In this document: piece by piece, positions 6,277-10,484 of the stretch
How the letters are laid out: every line of letters begins with the position of its first letter
Numbering within the stretch: the stretch's first letter is position 1
Assembly: GCA_964604565.1 (NCBI GenBank)
Contig: CAZRZN010000141.1
Coordinates: forward strand, 1-10,484
From: CAZRZN01 sp964604565
GTDB taxonomy: Bacteria; Pseudomonadota; Alphaproteobacteria; Rhodobacterales; Rhodobacteraceae
Length of the DNA stretch: 10,484 bases
Direction: 5' to 3'
Made by a program: the position numbers and the translations under genes
The notes under the pieces: model-generated
Databases searched by the model: none
Told to the model about the DNA's origin: nothing
Seen by the model: the letters and a program-made list of their open reading frames with translations, nothing else

Positions 6277-8003
6277 TGCGCCGGCGCGGTGGAGAATCCG
6301 ACACGGGGAAAGGTCACGCTCACATGATAGCGTTTGCCGTCGCTGGCCGATTCCATCGTTCCGTCCAACTGGCGCAGAAATGCGGACATCATCTTGCGGC
6401 CCAGTCCATCCATACCCTGCCCGACCGTGCAGACGTCCGGTGGGCTCGTCAGTGTGGCCTCGACGCTGAAGGTGATTTCATCGTCGCCGGTGCGGCTTAG
6501 ATCAACGCGGATCCGGTCGCCCATGCTGCCATCGCAGCCACCACCGGCCAACACGTCATTGAGCGTTTCGGCCACCAGCAGGGAGAGCGGAACAGCCTGA
6601 TCGGGGTAAAGCTCCATGGTTTCCAGCGTGGCGCCAATTTCGGGCGCGTCGTCGTCGCAATGCTCCTGCGCGTCTGTGACCACCGCGCGCAGCAACTCTG
6701 CCGCGTCGACCGTGGTGCTTGAGGGCGTATTGTAAAGCGCGCGGTGCAGCACCGCCATGCTGCGCACGCGCCTTTGCAATTCCGCCACGGCGTGTTTGGC
6801 CTCGTCCGAGTCAAGCTCGCGCGATTGCATGTTCATGATGGACGCGATCAGCTGAAGGTTGTTCTTGACCCGATGATGCACCTCTCGGAGCAGAACCTCC
6901 TTGTCGCGGAGATCCTGCTCGCGGCGCTGTTCGCCCTCGGCAATCAGGAGCGCCATTCGGTTGAAGGCGCGCTCCGCTTCCTTCAGCTCGACGGGCGGAT
7001 CCTTCATGCGCAGCGTGGCATTGTCCCTGTCGCCAAGGGCAAAGCGGCGCATGGCGGATCGCAATTGCGCAACGTGTCGGATCACCATGCGGTCCATCCC
7101 GAACAGCGCGACGCCGACCCCGGCGAGCCACATCAGCACCGGCAGGAGAGTTGCAAACCATGCCCGACCGGTCCCGCTCGCCTGCGCCATGGCGGCCAGA
7201 GGCCAGCTTCCCACCATGACGATCTGATCATCGATCATCGGCGTCACGGCAAAGAGGCGCCGCTCCCCCGATCCGGCCACGCCATCAAAGATTTCTGCCG
7301 GACGCTGCAAAAGCTCCGCATATTCCATGTCGCGCGGCAGGAACTCCGGCGCTGAATTCAACCCGAAGGTCGCGGCGACAAGCTGTCCCCGGCTGTCGAA
7401 CGCGGCCAGTCGCAACCCGTCCGAGGGCGCGGGGGAGTCAAGCTTGCCGATGACAATGGAATGCGGGATGGACAATGCGACAAGCCCGATCAATTCGCCC
7501 TCGCGCCACACCGGCTGGGTGACCAGCACGACCGTTCGCCCGGTTGCGGCCCCATCCTTGTCGACTTGCAGGGTCGGTCCCTTTTGCCCGATCGCTTCGC
7601 GGAAGGCCGGCGCGTCCGACATGTCCACGACCTGCCCGTGCGAGCTGCATCTGAGCCGCCCCGAGGCATGAACGAACCCCGCAAAAGCATAAGTTTCATT
7701 GCCTTCGGCGAAGCCCTTGAGGATTTCATTGCAGTTCTGTTCACCCAGACGCGCGATAAGCACGGCAAGTCCCTGCGCGGCGGACAGCGCATTGTCGAGC
7801 AACTCTGTCTCGCGCGCGGCTTCGGCATTGATCTGCGACATCAGGGCGGCGTGGTTCTGTGCCCGTGCATTTTCGACCACGACATGCGTCTGATAGACCG
7901 CCACCAGACCTACCGGCAGCATCGCGATCGTCATGAGAAAGACGATCCGGGCCGACAGGGACCGCGACCAGTGCAGCAAACTGTTCAGGCGTTTTTGCAT
8001 CAT
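6273..8003 (-). CDS. membrane sensor histidine kinase, HisKA_2 type, with extracytoplasmic sensor and HAMP
   Basis: This encodes about 576 aa. In order: a membrane helix (about residues 20-39), a periplasmic sensor region of roughly 240 residues (Cache/PDC-like by position and look), a second helix (about 283-302), a HAMP-like linker (303-360), then the HisKA_2 dimerisation and phosphorylation segment REVHHRVKNNLQ, with His377 aligning with the acceptor and His376 next to it. The ATP-binding region is unusual. The N-box keeps Glu479 and Asn482 (VAETLNDVLA) and a late GLG (533-535), but the Asp-x-Gly-x-Gly box is replaced by a stretch around EATLTSPPDV. Activity is therefore uncertain. The start is uncertain: ATG 8003 is used, with GTG 8057, ATG 8027 and ATG 8000 possible. 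The stop overlaps the PLD-like gene. Kinases of this class often feed the PhyR branch of the general stress response; that link is inferred here. Confidence 0.85.
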   Translation of the reverse strand: MMQKRLNSLLHWSRSLSARIVFLMTIAMLPVGLVAVYQTHVVVENARAQNHAALMSQINAEAARETELLDNALSAAQGLAVLIARLGEQNCNEILKGFAEGNETYAFAGFVHASGRLRCSSHGQVVDMSDAPAFREAIGQKGPTLQVDKDGAATGRTVVLVTQPVWREGELIGLVALSIPHSIVIGKLDSPAPSDGLRLAAFDSRGQLVAATFGLNSAPEFLPRDMEYAELLQRPAEIFDGVAGSGERRLFAVTPMIDDQIVMVGSWPLAAMAQASGTGRAWFATLLPVLMWLAGVGVALFGMDRMVIRHVAQLRSAMRRFALGDRDNATLRMKDPPVELKEAERAFNRMALLIAEGEQRREQDLRDKEVLLREVHHRVKNNLQLIASIMNMQSRELDSDEAKHAVAELQRRVRSMAVLHRALYNTPSSTTVDAAELLRAVVTDAQEHCDDDAPEIGATLETMELYPDQAVPLSLLVAETLNDVLAGGGCDGSMGDRIRVDLSRTGDDEITFSVEATLTSPPDVCTVGQGMDGLGRKMMSAFLRQLDGTMESASDGKRYHVSVTFPRVGFSTAPAQ

Positions 8004-8164
8004 GCCATGACCGTCGGTCCCGAACATGCCGCCCTGCCGTCCCAAAACCCGAAGCACGCCTGCGCGCCACGCAATCTTGTCAGGAACGCGCGATTATTGG
8101 GCATCGCCATAGGCCGAGGCAGTTTCATGGGACTCTCCGGTCGGGTCAGCTTGCGTTCAGGATA

Positions 8165-8190
8165 AATGCCGGGGATTGGAAAAGGTTCCC
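8165..8190 (-). promoter_or_regulatory. near-match EcfG promoter upstream of membrane sensor kinase
   Basis: On the minus strand GGAAC (8190-8186), 17 bases, then CATT (8168-8165) differs from the EcfG consensus at one base of the -10 (CATT for CGTT). It lies about 160 bases before the kinase start used here. The two G residues of the -35 are also the last bases of the perfect palindrome at 8189-8212. A weak or differently regulated promoter is possible, but a one-mismatch hit is not strong evidence by itself. Confidence 0.35.
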
Positions 8191-8212
8191 TCCATGACGG
8201 GCGTCATGGAGG
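8189..8212. repeat. perfect 11-bp inverted repeat (hairpin or operator) between the two kinases
   Basis: CCTCCATGACG (8189-8199) is mirrored exactly by CGTCATGGAGG (8202-8212) with two bases between. It begins 19 bases past the stop of the GAF-HWE kinase. As RNA it would form a stable hairpin and could end that gene's transcript: on the minus strand it is followed by GAACCTTTTCC, a poor T-tract. As DNA it is a good dyad for a dimeric regulator at the edge of the possible promoter at 8165-8190. The sequence does not decide between these roles. Confidence 0.6.
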
Positions 8213-8231
8213 ATATATTCCGAACGCAGCG

Positions 8232-9386
8232 TCAAGCATGCAGTCGCGCGAGCGGTAAGTGCAATGTCCGAACGAACCTGTCCGGCTCGATCCGGGTGTC
8301 GATCCGACCGGCCAATTGACCTTCGATGGCAATCAGCAGCAAACGCGATCCAAAGCCGGAAAGCGGTGACGCGTCGGTATCCCAGCGCTGTCCGGTTTCC
8401 TCCCAGCAGATTTCCACCTGATCCTCGTCGGTGGTGTGCCAATGGACCGACAGCCTGCCATCATCGGACGAGAGGCCCCCGTATTTGGCCGAATTCGTCG
8501 CCAGTTCATGCAGCGCAAGGGTCAGGTAGACGGCGGCCTTGGCACCGACAGGCACCTCATCGCCGTCCATGCTGATCCGGCTGTCCCGAAGATTGCCATG
8601 CGGTGCCAGAAGTTTGCGCAGCAACGCGTCCAGCGTTGTGGTCGCGCCCTCGCTCCGCCCGGCATGGATCACCGGCACGATCATCTCATGCGCGTCGCTC
8701 AACGCCTTGAACCGCGCGCCGAGGCTATCGGCAAGGGCATCCGCCGTGTCATGTGCCGTGCGCTCCATCCGCATGATGCTGTTGATGATGGTGAACAGGT
8801 TCTTGACCCGGTGTCTCATTTCCTGAAGCACGATGTCGCGTTCTTCCAGCGTCTCCCGCAGCCGCAGGTCGGATTCGACGATCTCCGCCACGTCCTGCAT
8901 GACCGCCAGATCGTCTTCCGTCCAGTCCCGCGGGACCCGGTCGATCGCACAGAAAGATCCCAGCACATGCCCGTCGGGAGAGCGGATCGGCACGCCGAGG
9001 TATGCCACCACGTTCAGATCCCGCACGGCAGCATTGTCACACAGGAGCGGATCCTTGCGGGCGTCCCGCACGATCAGGGGTTCGGCGTTTTTCACCACAT
9101 GCTGACAAAAGGAATGGCTCAATGCCGTTTGCCTTTTTTCAGCCGGCTCTCCGGTCAGGCCGGTCTGCGCAGAAAAGAACTGCCGCGATGCATCGACAAA
9201 GGAAACGAGGCTGACAGGGACCGCCAGAAGGCGCGCGCCAAGGCGCGCCGCGCGCTGGTGCGCCGAGGTTTGCGGGCTGTCCATGATGGACATCCGGTCA
9301 AGCGCCCTGAGACGTTCCGGATCCGTCAGACGTTCGTTACCCATGGTCTCGCGGACCTCGTCACTCGCTTCGCGCGTTTGTTTCAT
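8232..9386 (-). CDS. soluble GAF-domain sensor histidine kinase of the HWE family
   Basis: This encodes 384 aa with no membrane segment. A GAF domain covers about residues 25-170 (FVDASRQFFSAQTGL, AYLGVPIRSPDG and LGSFCAIDRVPR are typical). The kinase core follows: EMRHRVKNLFTIINS with acceptor His192, the HWE-type N-box LALHELATNSAKYGGL (290-305) including its diagnostic His, the WEE signature (328-330) and GFGSRLL (344-350). It thus has the marks that define HWE kinases and, unlike its neighbour, a well-kept ATP site. Such kinases usually signal to stand-alone receivers or to PhyR-type regulators; no receiver is present here. The GAF ligand is unknown. The start is uncertain: ATG 9386 or ATG 9344 (with GAGG 11 bases upstream). 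The frame stays open to 9953, but that extension matches no family and is low in conserved features. Confidence 0.9.
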   Translation of the reverse strand: MKQTREASDEVRETMGNERLTDPERLRALDRMSIMDSPQTSAHQRAARLGARLLAVPVSLVSFVDASRQFFSAQTGLTGEPAEKRQTALSHSFCQHVVKNAEPLIVRDARKDPLLCDNAAVRDLNVVAYLGVPIRSPDGHVLGSFCAIDRVPRDWTEDDLAVMQDVAEIVESDLRLRETLEERDIVLQEMRHRVKNLFTIINSIMRMERTAHDTADALADSLGARFKALSDAHEMIVPVIHAGRSEGATTTLDALLRKLLAPHGNLRDSRISMDGDEVPVGAKAAVYLTLALHELATNSAKYGGLSSDDGRLSVHWHTTDEDQVEICWEETGQRWDTDASPLSGFGSRLLLIAIEGQLAGRIDTRIEPDRFVRTLHLPLARLHA

Positions 9387-9951
9387 CAACCAATCCAGAT
9401 TAAGTTTTCCAGAGTTTATCGGCTGCGCGCTGGATTGCAAATGACCCCAAATGCAATTTCCGTTTCGCAATTTCCGCAAACTTCCCCACGGCTTGCCAGC
9501 ATCGGTCGCAGCCGCGAGCGGACGCCTGCCGGCGGTTTCGGTCCCGGTAGACTCCCGGCGGATTTGACCAAAACAGGCAGATCGCAAAAGGTGCCTTGCC
9601 GTCGGATCGAAAAATCGCGGCAGCGGGCTGTGCATCTTGTCGGCGCGCTTGATATCGTGCTGCGCCGTGATAGGGCGTGTCGCGGGCATGGCCCGCCAAC
9701 CACGCCGACTTCTGCGTTGCGGGGCGTTGTCTGCGGCGATACTCATGAAAGGTATGGCGAAGGAACGGTTATCGAAACCGCGGAAGGACGGAAACATGAG
9801 GTGCACTCCGGGTATAGGCGAACCCGCCCGATCGATTTGCGTCCCAAGGGCTGCGGCGGTCCTGAGGATCGCGGCAGACCGGATCGTCGTCCCGAGCGGG
9901 AGGGCGGTGAAGTCAAATTTCCGAAGTTTTGCGGCACAGGCGGTCTGAGAC
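9387..9951. other. long intergenic region between divergent kinase genes
   Basis: These 565 bases separate the minus-strand GAF-HWE kinase from the plus-strand P-loop kinase. They should carry both promoters, but no exact EcfG motif is present. Near 9453-9485 the 9-base unit GCAATTTCC occurs twice with a 14-base period, followed by the related GCAAACTTCC, on the presumed promoter side of the GAF-HWE kinase. Open frames exist (plus 9637-9948, minus 9743-9937, and the upstream extension of the kinase frame), but none has a recognisable family. Confidence 0.45.
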
Positions 9952-10484
9952 ATGACGCTTCAGGATCATGCGAAAGACTTGGTTGAACGGATCGCGCAGA
10001 CTAGGCCAAAGGGCCGCCGCCTGCTGGCCGCGATCGCTGGGCCGCCCGGCTCCGGCAAGTCGACACTGGCAGAGGCGGTCGTCGCAAGGCTGGGCGAGGG
10101 CGCAGCGCTCATGCCGATGGACGGGTTCCACCTCGACGACCGTCTGCTGGAACCGCGCGGCCTGCTGCCGCGAAAAGGTGCGCCGGAAACATTCGATTTC
10201 GATGGCTTCGAGCATGCCTTGAGACGGGTCGCTGCGGAGCCTTTGGTCGTCCTGCCGATTTTTGACCGCACGCGCGAAATCGCCATCGCCGGCGCGCAGG
10301 AGATCGCGGAGGATACCAAGATCGTCGTCGTTGAAGGAAACTACCTTTGCTTTTCGGAATCCCCGTGGGATCGGTTGCTCCCGCTGTGGGATGTGTCAGC
10401 CTTCCTCGATGTGCCCGAGGACGAACTCGAACGCCGCCTTGTTGACCGATGGCTCGGCTTTGGGTTCGACCCTGACACGGCGCG
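9952..10484 (+). CDS. P-loop nucleoside/sugar kinase family protein (uridine kinase / phosphoribulokinase-like), 3' end missing
   Basis: The first 177 codons are present, and the gene runs off the right edge. A Walker A motif GPPGSGKST lies at residues 30-38. It is followed by MDGFHLDD (56-63), the substrate-side motif of the uridine kinase/pantothenate kinase fold, then RKGAPETFD (74-82), the Walker-B-like strand VVVEGNYL (125-132) and a basic lid, DVPEDELERRLVDRW (153-167). This pattern fits the small kinases often annotated as nucleoside/nucleotide kinase family, which includes FrcK of rhizobial fructose-uptake operons. Which sugar or nucleoside is phosphorylated cannot be told. The start is fixed by an in-frame TGA at 9946-9948 directly upstream; only a weak ribosome binding site (AGGCGG) is seen. 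It is divergent from the GAF-HWE kinase and is not obviously part of the stress group. Confidence 0.85.
   Translation, partial: MTLQDHAKDLVERIAQTRPKGRRLLAAIAGPPGSGKSTLAEAVVARLGEGAALMPMDGFHLDDRLLEPRGLLPRKGAPETFDFDGFEHALRRVAAEPLVVLPIFDRTREIAIAGAQEIAEDTKIVVVEGNYLCFSESPWDRLLPLWDVSAFLDVPEDELERRLVDRWLGFGFDPDTA

Noticed and set aside
5560..6327. 255-aa plus-strand open frame
   Set aside because: It is antisense to the PLD-like gene, whose two catalytic motifs prove the minus-strand frame.
8082..8107. GGAAC on the plus strand as a further EcfG promoter
   Set aside because: After 17 bases the sequence is CGCC instead of CGTT, and no plus-strand gene follows.
9387..9953. N-terminal extension of the GAF-HWE kinase to 573 aa
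   Set aside because: The extra residues are Arg/Pro/Ala-rich with no domain, and GAF-HWE kinases of this layout normally begin shortly before the GAF domain. Internal ATGs at 9386 and 9344 fit the family better.
8436..9986. 516-aa plus-strand open frame
   Set aside because: It is antisense to the well-supported GAF-HWE kinase and overlaps the start of the P-loop kinase. Its composition (His/Arg/Gln-rich) is typical of a shadow frame.
1..10484. CRISPR array, tRNA/rRNA, insertion sequence ends, phage genes
   Set aside because: No regularly spaced repeats, cloverleaf-like segments, transposase reading frames or terminal inverted repeats were found on either strand.

Overview
The window looks like chromosomal DNA of an alphaproteobacterium, most likely of the Rhodobacteraceae (roseobacter-type). 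Signs of this are the high GC, strong GC bias in third codon positions, HWE/HisKA_2 histidine kinases, an amidoligase/C26-peptidase pair, and promoters of the alphaproteobacterial general stress response (GSR) type. The family assignment rests on recalled protein families; no search was run.

Layout from left to right. (1) 147-701, minus strand: an HdeD/DUF308 membrane protein. (2) 867-2527, plus strand and divergent from it: a two-gene operon of a putative amidoligase and a class I glutamine-amidotransferase-like hydrolase (peptidase C26), overlapping by ATGA. (3) 2528-4252: a gene-poor, decayed stretch that holds the remains of an AraC-type regulator with a membrane N-terminus (3037-3854), broken by at least three frame changes. 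(4) 4253-4450, minus: a small CsbD-family stress protein. (5) 4783-8003, minus: a HisKA_2-type membrane sensor kinase followed by a phospholipase D-like protein, again with an ATGA overlap. (6) 8232-9386, minus: a soluble GAF-HWE histidine kinase. (7) 9952 to the right edge, plus: the 5' part of a P-loop sugar/nucleoside kinase.

The main observation is regulatory. The EcfG-type promoter pattern GGAAC-N17-CGTT occurs exactly three times without mismatch. Each copy lies directly upstream of a gene start and points at it: the HdeD-like gene (735-760, minus), the amidoligase operon (834-859, plus) and the csbD-like gene (4517-4542, minus). A fourth copy with one mismatch (8165-8190, minus) lies upstream of the membrane kinase. 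The window therefore reads as a cluster of general-stress-response genes: two stress-protein families, a poorly characterised amide-bond ligase/hydrolase pair, and two kinases of the class that commonly feeds PhyR-NepR-EcfG signalling. PhyR, NepR and EcfG themselves are not in the window. The amidoligase promoter sits so close to the ATG that its mRNA is predicted to be leaderless. This makes the amidoligase/C26 pair the best candidate here for an undescribed stress-induced peptide- or wall-modification system.
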